This document shows, one piece after another, positions 8,756-19,041 of a DNA stretch of 64,000 bases. The notes under the pieces were generated by a model that was not told the DNA's origin, searched no databases, and saw only the letters and a program-made list of their open reading frames with translations. The stretch's first letter is position 1. Every line of letters starts with the position of its first letter. Source of the DNA: Nocardia fluminea. GTDB lineage: Bacteria > Actinomycetota > Actinomycetes > Mycobacteriales > Mycobacteriaceae. The stretch covers positions 3,348,001 to 3,412,000 of the forward strand of contig NZ_PJMW01000002.1 in the NCBI RefSeq assembly GCF_002846365.1, read 5' to 3'. Both the position numbers and the translations under genes were made by a program.

Positions 8756-10261
8756 CTACTGGGCCACTCGCTGAATTCGCGGGGCGGCGGAGATGCGGTG
8801 GCGCGTAGCCGGCTTTCTGAGTTCGTCGTGGAAGCTCAGGCCGAGACCGTATTCCTTGGCGTGGTACATGGCCGCGTCGGCGGTGCGGATCAGGTCGTAG
8901 ATCGTTGTCTCGGTGGGGCAAGTGGTCAGGCACGCGACGCCGATGCTGGCGGTGATGGGGATTTCCCCGCAGCTCAGTTCGAAGGGGCGCATGAAGGCGC
9001 CGAGGATGTGTTCGGCCAGCACGGCGGCTTCGGTGCGGGTGCGTGGTGCCAGGACGACGAATTCGTCGCCGCCGTAGCGGGCCGTGAGGTCGGCGCTGGC
9101 AGTGGTGCGGCGGATGCGGGACGCGGCGTTGGCGATGAGTTCGTCGCCGACGGCGTGGCCGTAGCTGTCGTTCACCATTTTGAAGCCGTCGAGGTCGATG
9201 AACAGCAGGCACAGCGGTTTCCCGGCCCACTGCTCGCGATAGCGGTGTGGCGCGCGCAGGAGCGCCGCCCGGTTGAACAGACCGGTGAGCAAGTCGTGGT
9301 CGGCCTGGTACTTGGCTCGTCGTTCGCTGCGCATGCTGCGGGCGATGGCACGTTCGCTGCGCACCAGCACACCCACCAGCAGCAAGGTGAGCAGCGCGCA
9401 GATCACCACCCGGTCGACCACCCCGAGCTCGGCGCCGACCACGCTCACCAGCGAGGCCGCCACCAGTGCCACCGCGATCATCGCGGCCCGCTGCCGCGAG
9501 CGGTGCGGGCCCACGTCCTCGGCGTCGCGCAAGGCACCCATCGTGGGTTGCACCGCGGCCAGCCCGGCCAGCAGGTACGCCCACTGCTGGGGCACCAGCG
9601 CGAATTCCGGATCGACCGCGATCGTGCCCGCGGCGGTGAGGCTTTCGATCATCCCACCGACGAGCACGGCGACCAGCGCCGCCTGCAACAACCGCAGCGA
9701 TGTCTCCGAGCGAACCACCGTCGCCAGCGAGTGCGCGAGCACGGTGGCCAGCAGCGCGTGGATCACCGGATAGCTCGCGGCCAACACGGTGTCGACGAAC
9801 CCGGTGCTGTGCCGCAGAATCGGCGAGATCAGGAACGTCCACGAGGCCAGCAGGGCGCTGAGCCCGATGAGCGTCGAGTCCAGCCACAGATCACGGGCAT
9901 GGCGGAACAGGTGGGGCTGCAACCAGCCGACCGCCGCCAGGCCCAGACACAGCGAGGCGGCCAAGGTACACAGGTCGTCGACCGGGTGCCAGCCCGGGTG
10001 TAGTCCGAGCGCGCGGATGGCTGTGCCGGCGGCGAACAGCGGTACCGAAGCCGCCAGCAGGTACCAGGGCGCCCGGTGCGCGGGTCGGTGGCAGTAGATT
10101 CCGTACCCGATCATCGCCAGCGATCCCGCGACGACCGCGATGAGCAGCAGAAACGGCAGTGCCCGGCCGCCCGCCAACGGCGCGATCAGCACGGCCCCCG
10201 CCGCGCCGAACAGCACCACACACCGTCGCAGGCTCCCGTAGCGTGTCTCGCTGATGGTCAT
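8756..10261 (-). CDS. Membrane GGDEF-domain protein (putative diguanylate cyclase)
   Basis: A 501-residue protein with roughly ten hydrophobic helices in its first 310 residues, which form a membrane sensor module. A GGDEF domain follows at about 325-490. The domain keeps DHDLLTGLFNRAAL, DLDGFKMVND and an intact RYGGDEFVVL active-site loop, so it should be able to make c-di-GMP. No EAL domain is present. The gene stops two bases after the convergent hypothetical gene. It points away from galK, and the two genes share a 190-base intergenic region. Confidence 0.9.
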   Translation of the reverse strand: MTISETRYGSLRRCVVLFGAAGAVLIAPLAGGRALPFLLLIAVVAGSLAMIGYGIYCHRPAHRAPWYLLAASVPLFAAGTAIRALGLHPGWHPVDDLCTLAASLCLGLAAVGWLQPHLFRHARDLWLDSTLIGLSALLASWTFLISPILRHSTGFVDTVLAASYPVIHALLATVLAHSLATVVRSETSLRLLQAALVAVLVGGMIESLTAAGTIAVDPEFALVPQQWAYLLAGLAAVQPTMGALRDAEDVGPHRSRQRAAMIAVALVAASLVSVVGAELGVVDRVVICALLTLLLVGVLVRSERAIARSMRSERRAKYQADHDLLTGLFNRAALLRAPHRYREQWAGKPLCLLFIDLDGFKMVNDSYGHAVGDELIANAASRIRRTTASADLTARYGGDEFVVLAPRTRTEAAVLAEHILGAFMRPFELSCGEIPITASIGVACLTTCPTETTIYDLIRTADAAMYHAKEYGLGLSFHDELRKPATRHRISAAPRIQRVAQ

Positions 10262-10450
10262 CAGCCCCCCTCGATCTCGCTGCGCACGCGACGAGCGTCG
10301 ATCGAATGTGAGGCCGGTGAATCACTCGAAGTATCGGCCGAGAGCACCGAGTGTTGTTGTCCGAGCACAATCCCCAGCCAGCAGTGCCGACGCTCAAAAC
10401 CTTGACAACTCAGTCGATCATGACACGTCCACGGCCCTGCTGTCGATGCG

Positions 10451-11659
<1,209 letters not shown>

Positions 11660-11756
11660 GGAGCGAGGCGAAGCCGGCGGTGCGATCGAAAATTTCGCCC
11701 GGATCCGGGACGCGTGTGGCGCGGTCGGCGTGCGGGGCCCGGGTAGCGTCGAGCCC

Positions 11757-12710
11757 ATGCCGAACACGATGCGAGCGTTGTTGACCGGTACCGGATCTCT
11801 TCGGCTCGGCACGGTGCCGATACCCGTGCCGGAGCCGGGGCAGCTGTTGGTCCGGACCGCGGCGGTGTCGTTGAACAATGCCGATGCGAGTGCCGACGCG
11901 AGCTCCGGTGGCGTCGAGCAAGTCGCCGGGTACGAGTTCAGCGGCGAGGTGGTCGGCGGTGACGACACGCTGCTCGGGCAGCGGGTGATGGGGACAGCGC
12001 CCGCCGCCTTCGCCGAATTCGTCGCGGTGGACCGGCGTCACGTGGTGCCGGTGCCCGAGCAGTTGGCGCCGGCGGCGGCCGCCGCGCTCCCGGTGGCACT
12101 GTTCACCGAGCACGGCGCGCTCACTGTCGCCGGTGCGGAACCCGGGCAGACCGTGCTGGTGACGGCGGGTTCGTCGGCGCTGGGACTGATCGGAATCCAG
12201 GTCGCTCGCGTACTCGGCGCCGCGCGGGTACTCGCCACGACTCGGACGGCGGGCAAACGCGCGCTGCTCGAGCGGGTGGGCGCCGACCTCGCGCTGTGCG
12301 CCGACGGCGCCGACCTGGCCGATGAGGTGCTCGAAGCCACCCACAGTGCCGGGGTCGATGTCGTGCTCGACCATATCGGCGGCGCGATGGTCGACGTCGC
12401 GATCGGGTCGGCAGCGCCGGATGGTGTGGTGGTCAGTGTCGGCAGGCTCGGCGGCGCCGAAGCCACGATCGACCTGTTCGGCTTGGCTCGGCGCCGGGTC
12501 CGCCTGCTCTCGGTGTCCTACGGCTTCACCCCACCGGAGGTCATCGGCGACCGGCTCGCTGCCCTGGCACCGGTCGTCTTGCCCGCCGTCGCGGATGGCC
12601 GGATCGCGGCTGTCATCGACAGTGTGCACCCCTTCGGCGATGCGGCCGCGGCCTTGGATCGCTTGCGCGGCGGAGCCGCCGAGGGAAAAGTTGTGCTCAC
12701 GCTGACGTAA
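11757..12710 (+). CDS. Quinone oxidoreductase-like NAD(P)H dehydrogenase (zinc-free MDR family)
   Basis: A 317-residue medium-chain reductase. The N-terminal GroES-like domain contains GYEFSGEVV. The Rossmann domain (about 125-260) has VLVTAGSSALGLIGIQVARVLGA, a variant of the usual GxGxxG loop. No structural or catalytic zinc cysteines are present, which points to the quinone oxidoreductase branch. The ATG at 11757 (MPNTMRALL) fits the family N-terminus; ATG 11769 is an alternative. It is 97 bases after galK on the same strand and could be cotranscribed, but no functional link is evident. Confidence 0.85.
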   Translation: MPNTMRALLTGTGSLRLGTVPIPVPEPGQLLVRTAAVSLNNADASADASSGGVEQVAGYEFSGEVVGGDDTLLGQRVMGTAPAAFAEFVAVDRRHVVPVPEQLAPAAAAALPVALFTEHGALTVAGAEPGQTVLVTAGSSALGLIGIQVARVLGAARVLATTRTAGKRALLERVGADLALCADGADLADEVLEATHSAGVDVVLDHIGGAMVDVAIGSAAPDGVVVSVGRLGGAEATIDLFGLARRRVRLLSVSYGFTPPEVIGDRLAALAPVVLPAVADGRIAAVIDSVHPFGDAAAALDRLRGGAAEGKVVLTLT

Positions 12711-12824
12711 CCGTTACGGAACGACACCTTTGTAAAAACGAACTGCTGCAATGGGTTTTGCAGTCGAGTCGATTCCGCGCGGTCGGCGAACCGAACCGCC
12801 GGACACGCGAGGACGCCGCGGAAA

Positions 12825-14405
12825 TCAGGCTTCGACAGCGCCCGGGGTCCCGTCCTCGAGGACGAAACTCGCCCGCGTGCTGATCGGTGCGCCCGGACGG
12901 CTGACGTAGGGAACCACGCGGAAGTCGTTGCGCCACTGGCGATGGTCGAGGTCGACGCGGACATAGCCTCGTTGCCGGTTGTAGAACTTCATGTCCGGGT
13001 TGGCGGCGAGCAAGGTGCGTCCCGCATCGGTGAGGTCGGCGCCGTCGCTGCCGGTACTGATCGAGGTGCCGGTGAATTCGGTGGCCACGACGGGTGATTC
13101 GGGATCGGCGTAGTCCCGGCGTAGATCGGCGACGTAGTTCTCGTGGCGGTCGCCGGTGATCACGACCAGGTTGCCGGCAGCCTGGTCGGCGGCCGCGGCC
13201 AGCACCGTGTTGCGATCCGCGACGTAGCCGTCCCAGGCGTCCGTGCCGAGCAGCAGGTCGGGGCCGGGGTCGTAGTCGGACTGGGCCATGGCGACCTGAT
13301 TGCCGAGCACCTGCCAGCGGGCGGGTGAGGTGGCGAATCCGTCGACGAGCCAATCACGTTGGGCTGAACCGAGAATGGTGCGGTCGGTGGCGAAGCGGTC
13401 GGCGCAGCCGATCACCGCGGAGCCGTCGCCGCAGGCTTGGGGGGTGCGATACTGCCTGGTGTCGATCATGGTGAATTCGGCCAGATCGCCGAACCGGTAG
13501 CGGCGGTGCAGATGTATCGACGGGCCGGCGGGCAGCTGCGCCCGGCGCATCGGCTGGTGCTCGTACATCGCCTGGAAGGCAGCGGCTTTGCGGCGCCGGA
13601 ACAGTGGTGGCAGGCGGTAGACGTCGAGTCCGAGGCCGGGACTGTCACCGGCCCAGTTGTTGTCGAGTTCGTGATCGTCGAGGGTGACCAGCCAGGGGAA
13701 CGCCGCGTGCGCGGCCTGTAGCGGCGCTTCGCCTTTGGCCTGGGCATAGCGCAATCGATAGCCCGCCAGATCCACTGCCTCGCCGGCGAGTTGCGGCGGC
13801 AGCTGCGCACCCCGGCGGGCCAGTACCCAGGAGGATTCGTAGATGTAGTCGCCGAGATGTACGACCAGGTCGAGGTCTTCGGCACTGAGGTGTTCATAGG
13901 CGGTGTAGTAGCCCGAACTCCACGACTGGCACGACGCGTAAGCGAACCGGAGCCGCGCGGTCGGGCTGTCGAGCGCGGGCGCGGTGCGGGTACGGCCGAC
14001 CGGCGAGATCGCCGAACCGGCCCGGAACCGGTAGTAGTACCACCGATCCGGTGCCAGCCCGCCGACCTCGGGATGCACGCTGTGCCCGAGCTCGCGGGTC
14101 GCCACCGCCGAGCCCCGCACCACGACTTTGGTGAACCGTTCGTCCTCGGCGACCTCGTAATCGACCGTCACCGGCGCGACCGTCATCCCGCCGTACCCAT
14201 CGGGTGCGAGCGGATCGGGGGCCAGCCGCGTCCACAGCACCACTCCGTCCGGGGTCGGTTCGCCGGAAGCGAGGCCGAGGGAGAACGGTTCGCCGAGCCG
14301 CCGGGGCGCGGCGAACCGTGCGCTGCTCACCGCGGACACCCCGACGAGCGCGGCGACGGAACCACCGATGCCGCCGTGCAGGAGTTGTCGACGTGACAGC
14401 GTCAT
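12825..14405 (-). CDS. phoD: PhoD-like alkaline phosphatase, Tat-exported
   Basis: Extracytoplasmic phosphodiesterase/phosphatase of the PhoD family, 526 residues. It begins with a twin-arginine signal (LSRRQLLHGG and a hydrophobic stretch to about 30). A fibronectin-like N-terminal domain follows (FSLGLASGEPTPDGVVLWTRLAP). The metallophosphoesterase domain has ASCQSW, HLGDYIYE, TLDDHELDNNW, IDTRQYR and ITGDRHENYVADL, the usual metal ligands. Family members typically use Ca/Fe and help scavenge phosphate. No PhoP-like box was recognised upstream. Confidence 0.9.
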   Translation of the reverse strand: MTLSRRQLLHGGIGGSVAALVGVSAVSSARFAAPRRLGEPFSLGLASGEPTPDGVVLWTRLAPDPLAPDGYGGMTVAPVTVDYEVAEDERFTKVVVRGSAVATRELGHSVHPEVGGLAPDRWYYYRFRAGSAISPVGRTRTAPALDSPTARLRFAYASCQSWSSGYYTAYEHLSAEDLDLVVHLGDYIYESSWVLARRGAQLPPQLAGEAVDLAGYRLRYAQAKGEAPLQAAHAAFPWLVTLDDHELDNNWAGDSPGLGLDVYRLPPLFRRRKAAAFQAMYEHQPMRRAQLPAGPSIHLHRRYRFGDLAEFTMIDTRQYRTPQACGDGSAVIGCADRFATDRTILGSAQRDWLVDGFATSPARWQVLGNQVAMAQSDYDPGPDLLLGTDAWDGYVADRNTVLAAAADQAAGNLVVITGDRHENYVADLRRDYADPESPVVATEFTGTSISTGSDGADLTDAGRTLLAANPDMKFYNRQRGYVRVDLDHRQWRNDFRVVPYVSRPGAPISTRASFVLEDGTPGAVEA

Positions 14406-14475
14406 CGGCTGATCCTTTCACCGCCGACGCCGAAACGCCCACCGATCGTGTCCGGTTCCAGTCGGGGCGCCGGTG

Positions 14476-14808
14476 TCAGAGCCGGAAGATCCGGGAACCG
14501 ACGGCCCACCCCGCGCTGGACCAGTTCGGGCCGAAGCACGCCACCGTGCCCGCCTGGCCGACCGGCAGATCCTGACGGATCGTGTAGGGACCGACGGCGA
14601 AGGGCGCGATGTTGTAGCCGACGCAGTCGACCTCGAGCCGATAGGTGCCCTCGCCGCCGTAGCAACCGCCGTTGAACGCCCACGGGCCGTTCATGGAACC
14701 CTGGCAGCCGGGATCAGCGGCGGCTGTTCCCGCGGCGACACCGGTCAAGGCGATCGCGATGGCCGGCGCGGCAAGGCACATCGCCACTGCACGAGCTGAG
14801 GGTCTCAT
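14476..14808 (-). CDS. Small secreted Cys-containing protein
   Basis: A 110-residue secreted protein of unknown function. A clear signal peptide (MRPSARAVAM, hydrophobic to about 28, cleavage near TAAA-DP) precedes a mature domain of about 80 residues. Four cysteines could form two disulfides, and the domain is rich in Gly and aromatic residues. An in-frame ATG lies upstream at 14835, but the chosen one has CGGAGC at a better spacing. Similar small secreted proteins are frequent in Nocardia and mycobacteria. Confidence 0.75.
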   Translation of the reverse strand: MRPSARAVAMCLAAPAIAIALTGVAAGTAAADPGCQGSMNGPWAFNGGCYGGEGTYRLEVDCVGYNIAPFAVGPYTIRQDLPVGQAGTVACFGPNWSSAGWAVGSRIFRL

Positions 14809-14873
14809 GGGCGAGCTCCGATCATCGAGTGTCATGGGTTACATGGGATGTTTCCTCGATAGTTAGCCGTGCG

Positions 14874-16334
14874 TTACACCTTGTCCGCGCGAGCGGCGAG
14901 TCCCAGCGCGACATCGATGAGCAGGAAGACGACCAGGCTCACACCGATGAGCGGGAGGAACCAGCCCACCGCGACCGCCGCCGCGACCAGCGGAACCGTG
15001 ATCCACGGCGAGGTTCGGCGCAGTACACCACGCCGTGGCGGGGCGGGCAGCGCGGCCCGCCGGGTGGGTCGGCGCTGCCACCACATGCGGTAACCGAGCA
15101 CGATCACGGTGACCAGCCCCGCCATGATGGCGAGCAGCAGCAGCTGGTTGAGCAGGCCGAACAGCAGGCCCATGTGGAAGGCGATGCCCCAGTTGGTGAG
15201 CTTGGCCATCAGCGGCCAATCGGCGAAGGCCAGGCGGTCGGTGACCGTGCCGGTCGAGCCGTCGACGGCGAGCGAGTCGACGGTGAAGGTGCCGGGCAGA
15301 CGCAGTTCCTTGATACCGAACGCCATCTCCGGCGTTGCCGGAACGGCGATTTCGGCGCCCTGGGTGATGCCTTCCGCACGCGCGACGTCGTACACGCGAT
15401 CGAGCTGCGCGATCCGTGTCGAGAGGTCGACCGGAGCCGCGACGGCCTGCCCGCCGCTGTGGTGGTTACCGCCCGGCGACTGGGCAGGACCGGCGGTGTC
15501 CGGCAACTTCGCACTCACCGCGGGAGTGGTCCAACTGAGTTCCTCGCGCAGTTTCGTGACGTTCTCACCGGCATAGGTCGACCAGGTCATGCCGGTGGCC
15601 GAGAGCAGCAGCACCACAGGCAGGATCCAGACGCCGATCGCACCGTGCCAGTTCATCTTTCGACGCCTGGTCTGCGACAGGTCCGGCTTGAGCAACCACT
15701 GTGCGGACCGGCGCTCGCGCCGCTTGCGCACCCGGTGCACCCACAGCACCAGCCCGAACAGCGCGATCACCCACAACCACGACGCGGCCAATTCGCTGTA
15801 GAGCCTGCCGGGTTCACCCAACTGCAGGCTGCGATGGAACTCGCTGAGCCAGGTACGCAGGGGCAGCGCGCCACCACTTCCGTAGACCACGGACTCGCCG
15901 ACCGGCTGGGCGGTGTGCGGATCGACGAACACCGACAACCGCTCGGAATCGCCGAGTGCCGGATCGTTGAACAGGACGCGAGTGGTGTCGCCTTCGTTCG
16001 GGGCAGGAGCCACCGCGACCAGCGTCAGGTCGGGCCGAGTCGCGACGGCAGCTCCGACCTGGGCCGACAGCGCCTGATCTACGCCGGTGGTGTCGACCTG
16101 GAGTAGATCGCGCGAGACGAACCCTTCGATCGTCGGCGCGATCGCGTACAGCGCGCCGGTGAGCGCGGCGATCAGGATGAACGGGGCGACGAAGAACCCC
16201 GCGTAGAAGTGCAGGCGCAGGGCCAACGGAGCCAGATGTAGGCGACGGCGTGTGCCGGAACGCGGACTGTCACCGGGGATCGGTGGTGCCGAGGGGGAGT
16301 TGTCCTCGGCCGGACGAGTGTCCGTAATGCTCAT
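14874..16334 (-). CDS. PepSY-associated TM-helix domain membrane protein
   Basis: A 486-residue inner-membrane protein of the PepSY_TM family. The first helix follows LRLHFYAGFFVAPFILIAALTGALYAI, the family hallmark, and the EFHRSLQLG His segment follows at about 165. Further helices lie near 195, 240, 370 and at the C-terminus (about 425-475). The large external region carries PepSY-like repeats. Such proteins are often tied to iron or siderophore reduction, or to protease inhibition, but I see no iron box here. The gene is followed upstream by a membrane gene on the same strand. Confidence 0.85.
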   Translation of the reverse strand: MSITDTRPAEDNSPSAPPIPGDSPRSGTRRRLHLAPLALRLHFYAGFFVAPFILIAALTGALYAIAPTIEGFVSRDLLQVDTTGVDQALSAQVGAAVATRPDLTLVAVAPAPNEGDTTRVLFNDPALGDSERLSVFVDPHTAQPVGESVVYGSGGALPLRTWLSEFHRSLQLGEPGRLYSELAASWLWVIALFGLVLWVHRVRKRRERRSAQWLLKPDLSQTRRRKMNWHGAIGVWILPVVLLLSATGMTWSTYAGENVTKLREELSWTTPAVSAKLPDTAGPAQSPGGNHHSGGQAVAAPVDLSTRIAQLDRVYDVARAEGITQGAEIAVPATPEMAFGIKELRLPGTFTVDSLAVDGSTGTVTDRLAFADWPLMAKLTNWGIAFHMGLLFGLLNQLLLLAIMAGLVTVIVLGYRMWWQRRPTRRAALPAPPRRGVLRRTSPWITVPLVAAAVAVGWFLPLIGVSLVVFLLIDVALGLAARADKV

Positions 16335-16629
16335 GCTGATTCATTTCTGGAGTACTGGAACCCGATGCGCGCGGACAGGTCCGGCTCGGCGTCCGTAGCG
16401 ACGGACAGCACGCGAGAACTGTCGAACTGGTGCGAGCCTGCCGATCGCAGGTGCGGTCGTCATCCGCGCTCCGGACGAACACGGCCGACCGCCGCAGCAC
16501 GTCGAGCGGCACGCTCCTGTGGAGCGAGCCGGGCCGCAGCGGGCTACGTCGGCACCTGAAGTCGAGGACGACGCGCGTGTTCGCACGAGGACAGCGCACG
16601 ACGAGTCCGTGCACCGGGTGAGGGAAAGG
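16335..16629. other. Gap without a supported gene
   Basis: This 295-base G/C-rich stretch separates two minus-strand genes. Open frames exist on both strands, but their translations are Arg/Ser/Pro-rich shadows without domain character. I see no confident promoter or operator in it. Confidence 0.4.
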
Positions 16630-17190
16630 TCAGAAAGGAATCGCGAGCGGGGGAGCGCGGGTTCGCAGCGACGACGTGGCGAAGATTCGCAGGATGACGC
16701 GGTCGCGGTGGACCAGGCGCAACGGCGCCGGGTCGGGGATACGGGGAGTGCGATAGCGCAGCGGCAGGATGCGTGCCAGCACAGCGCTGCCGATCCGGTA
16801 CGCGGCCTCGGCGCCGACGATGACGACGGCCGCGAGCAGTGCGGCGACGGTGTGCGCGGTGAGCATGCCGAGTCCGAGGGAGTCGTCAGCCGAGTGCGCG
16901 TGCCCGGACCAGCTCATGGTGGTGTGACCGATCAGCTGACCACCCAGCAGCACGGCCGCCAAACCCACCGCACCGTGACGCAGCGGCCCGATCCCGGCGA
17001 CGAGTGCGCCGACGACCGCCGAGGCCGCCGCCAGCAACACGATCGCCGTGCTACCCGGCAGCGCCCCACCGGCGGCCATCCCGTGCGCGGCCAGCGACAG
17101 CGCGCCCGACATCGAGCCCGCGCAGGCACCACGCAGCCGCGCGCTGACAGCACGCGACGGCGCGGACGCCTGCTCGAACCCGATGATCAC
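16630..17190 (-). CDS. Integral membrane protein of unknown function
   Basis: A 186-residue protein with about four hydrophobic helices (roughly 25-55, 60-85, 105-130), a short His-containing loop (TTMSWSGHAHSADDS) and an Arg-rich cytoplasmic tail. The His/Asp loop could bind metal, but that is a guess. The GTG start at 17190 is supported by a -10 element TATTAT (17202-17197) that would place the transcript start exactly on the G of GTG, a leaderless mRNA. The neighbour downstream is the PepSY gene. Confidence 0.7.
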   Translation of the reverse strand: MIIGFEQASAPSRAVSARLRGACAGSMSGALSLAAHGMAAGGALPGSTAIVLLAAASAVVGALVAGIGPLRHGAVGLAAVLLGGQLIGHTTMSWSGHAHSADDSLGLGMLTAHTVAALLAAVVIVGAEAAYRIGSAVLARILPLRYRTPRIPDPAPLRLVHRDRVILRIFATSSLRTRAPPLAIPF

Positions 17191-17202
17191 GCGCTGATAA
17201 TA
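17191..17202 (-). promoter_or_regulatory. -10 element for a leaderless transcript
   Basis: TATTAT on the minus strand is followed by six bases and then the GTG start at 17190, which falls at the expected +1. Leaderless mRNAs are common in mycobacteria and relatives. No good -35 hexamer is visible. Confidence 0.5.
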
Positions 17203-17256
17203 GTCGACGGACGAGGCCCGCTCGGCCGCAATAGAGCGGGCTACGTCCAGCCGTTC

Positions 17257-18915
17257 TCAGTCCGACTCGATCGGCATCTCGATCAATGGCTTGCGCAGCA
17301 GCTTGCCCGTCGCGTTGCGCGGCAGTTCGTCGACGAAGATCACCTCGCGCGGGACCTTGTAGCGAGCCAGGTTCTCGCGGACGTATTCCTTGATCTCCTT
17401 GGCGTCGCGCTTGGACTCCGGGCCGGGCACCACGATCGCGCGCAGCCGTTTGCCGTAGTCGTGGTCGTCGACGCCGACCACCGCGGCCTCGAACACGTCG
17501 GCGCGGCCCGCGATGAGGTTCTCCACCTCCAACGGGAAGACGTTCTCGCCGCCGGAGACGATCATGTCGTCGTCGCGGCCGTCGATGTAGAGCAGGCCGT
17601 CGGCGTCGAAGTGGCCGACGTCGCCGCTGGACATCATGCCGTCGACCATTTCCTTGGTCCGGCCGTCGGTGTAACCGGTGAACGCGAATCCGTTGTCCAC
17701 GAAGATCGTTCCGGTGACACTCGGCTCGGTGATGGGCTTGCGGTTCTCGTCGAGCAGCACGATCCGGATGCCGACCGGTGCCTTGCCCGCCGTGGTCGGC
17801 GCCTTGCGCAGATCCTCCGGGGTGGCCACGGTCATCACCGCGCACTCGGTGGACCCGTAGAGGTTGTAGAGCGAATCACCGAAGTAGTCGAGGGTGCGGG
17901 TCACCACGTCGGGCGCGATCGCCGAGCCCGCCGCGAAGATGACCTTCATCGTGGACGGGTCGTACTTCGCCAGGATCTGCTCGTCGAGGTCGAGGATGCG
18001 CTGCAGCATCGTCGGCACCACGACCAGCGAATCCGCCTTGTACTTCACCACATTGGCGAGCGTCTGCTCCGGATCGAATCGGCGCTGCTGGAAGACGACC
18101 CGGTTTCCGAGAGCGAGCCCGAGGGTGAACTGCGACAGGCCGGTGCCGTGGAATATCGGCGCCGCCATGATCATGGTGCCGTTGTTGGGCAGCGGCACCC
18201 GATCCACGAACTGCGCAGAGGCGAACGGGCTCACCTTGTCGCGCGGTGCGCCCTTGGGCGTGCCGGTGGTGCCGCTGGTCAAGATCACCATGCCGCCGGG
18301 CTTGCTCGGCGCGGCGATCGCGGCGGTCGAGCGATCCGCCGACAGTGACGCCACGGTCGGGATCGACGGGTCGGCACCGTGCGCTTCGTCGACCCAGGTG
18401 AGGACGCGCGGGATCTCGGTGGGGATCGCGCTCATCAGGTCGAGGAACTCGCTGTCGTGCAGCACCGCCTTGACCTTCTCGCGGGCGGCGACATCGGCGA
18501 ACTGCGGCTTGGCGAACCCGGTGTTCATCAGCACCGCGCGCACACCGAGCTTGCCCGCCGCGAGCAGGCTCAACACCATGCCGCGATGGTCGCGGGCCAG
18601 CACGGCGATCACGTCGCCCTCGCTGATGCCGCTGGCGCGCAGGCCACGGGCGAAGGCGTTGGACTGCGCGTCGAGTTCGCCGAAGGTGATCTCACCCAGT
18701 TCGTCGACGATCGCGCCCGCCTGCGGCCTGCTCTGCGCGGCGTGCATGACGACGCCGGCGAACGGGCCGAACTTCGAGACATTGCGGAACGAACGGGCGG
18801 CGTGGTCGAGGCGCAGCGGGTTGAACAGCTTGCGATCCACCATGACCTTGACGCCGAGCGCGAAGTCACCGGCACGTCGGGCGGTAGTACCTAGCGCGGG
18901 CAGAGACAGAGACAT
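17257..18915 (-). CDS. Fatty-acyl-CoA/AMP ligase (FadD), copy 1
   Basis: Activates a carboxylic acid, probably a fatty acid, to its acyl-CoA via acyl-AMP. The 552 residues contain the P-loop-like A3 motif ILTSGTTGTPKGAPR (211-225), the YGSTE motif, the GDVGHFD/IDGRDDDMI hinge region, and the C-terminal NATGK with the catalytic Lys near 538. The ATG has GGAAGG eight bases upstream. It resembles FadD12-type mycobacterial ligases. It is a close paralogue of the next gene upstream, with 126 bases between them, pointing to a tandem duplication. Confidence 0.9.
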   Translation of the reverse strand: MSLSLPALGTTARRAGDFALGVKVMVDRKLFNPLRLDHAARSFRNVSKFGPFAGVVMHAAQSRPQAGAIVDELGEITFGELDAQSNAFARGLRASGISEGDVIAVLARDHRGMVLSLLAAGKLGVRAVLMNTGFAKPQFADVAAREKVKAVLHDSEFLDLMSAIPTEIPRVLTWVDEAHGADPSIPTVASLSADRSTAAIAAPSKPGGMVILTSGTTGTPKGAPRDKVSPFASAQFVDRVPLPNNGTMIMAAPIFHGTGLSQFTLGLALGNRVVFQQRRFDPEQTLANVVKYKADSLVVVPTMLQRILDLDEQILAKYDPSTMKVIFAAGSAIAPDVVTRTLDYFGDSLYNLYGSTECAVMTVATPEDLRKAPTTAGKAPVGIRIVLLDENRKPITEPSVTGTIFVDNGFAFTGYTDGRTKEMVDGMMSSGDVGHFDADGLLYIDGRDDDMIVSGGENVFPLEVENLIAGRADVFEAAVVGVDDHDYGKRLRAIVVPGPESKRDAKEIKEYVRENLARYKVPREVIFVDELPRNATGKLLRKPLIEMPIESD

Positions 18916-19041
18916 CGAACAGCCTTCCGGCAGACCGAGCCCACGCAGAACCGCAGGCCGGACCGCGTCTTCGAGATCCAGTGCTGTCGCTAACACTAGC
19001 AAGCGATCCGGCCCGACTGTCTACTCCGCAGTAACCAGGGG

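Noticed and set aside
7788..9887. A 700-residue open frame on the minus strand
   Set aside because: It crosses three better genes, its translation is Arg/Gly/Ala/Pro-rich without domain features, and G/C-rich DNA leaves such frames open by chance.
16341..16614. Small ORFs in the gap upstream of the PepSY gene
   Set aside because: Translations on both strands are Arg/Ser/Pro/Cys-rich and unconserved in style, with no ribosome site.
14874..17190. An iron (IdeR/DtxR) box upstream of the PepSY gene
   Set aside because: No TTAGGTTAGGCTAACCTAA-like palindrome exists in the upstream 300 bases.
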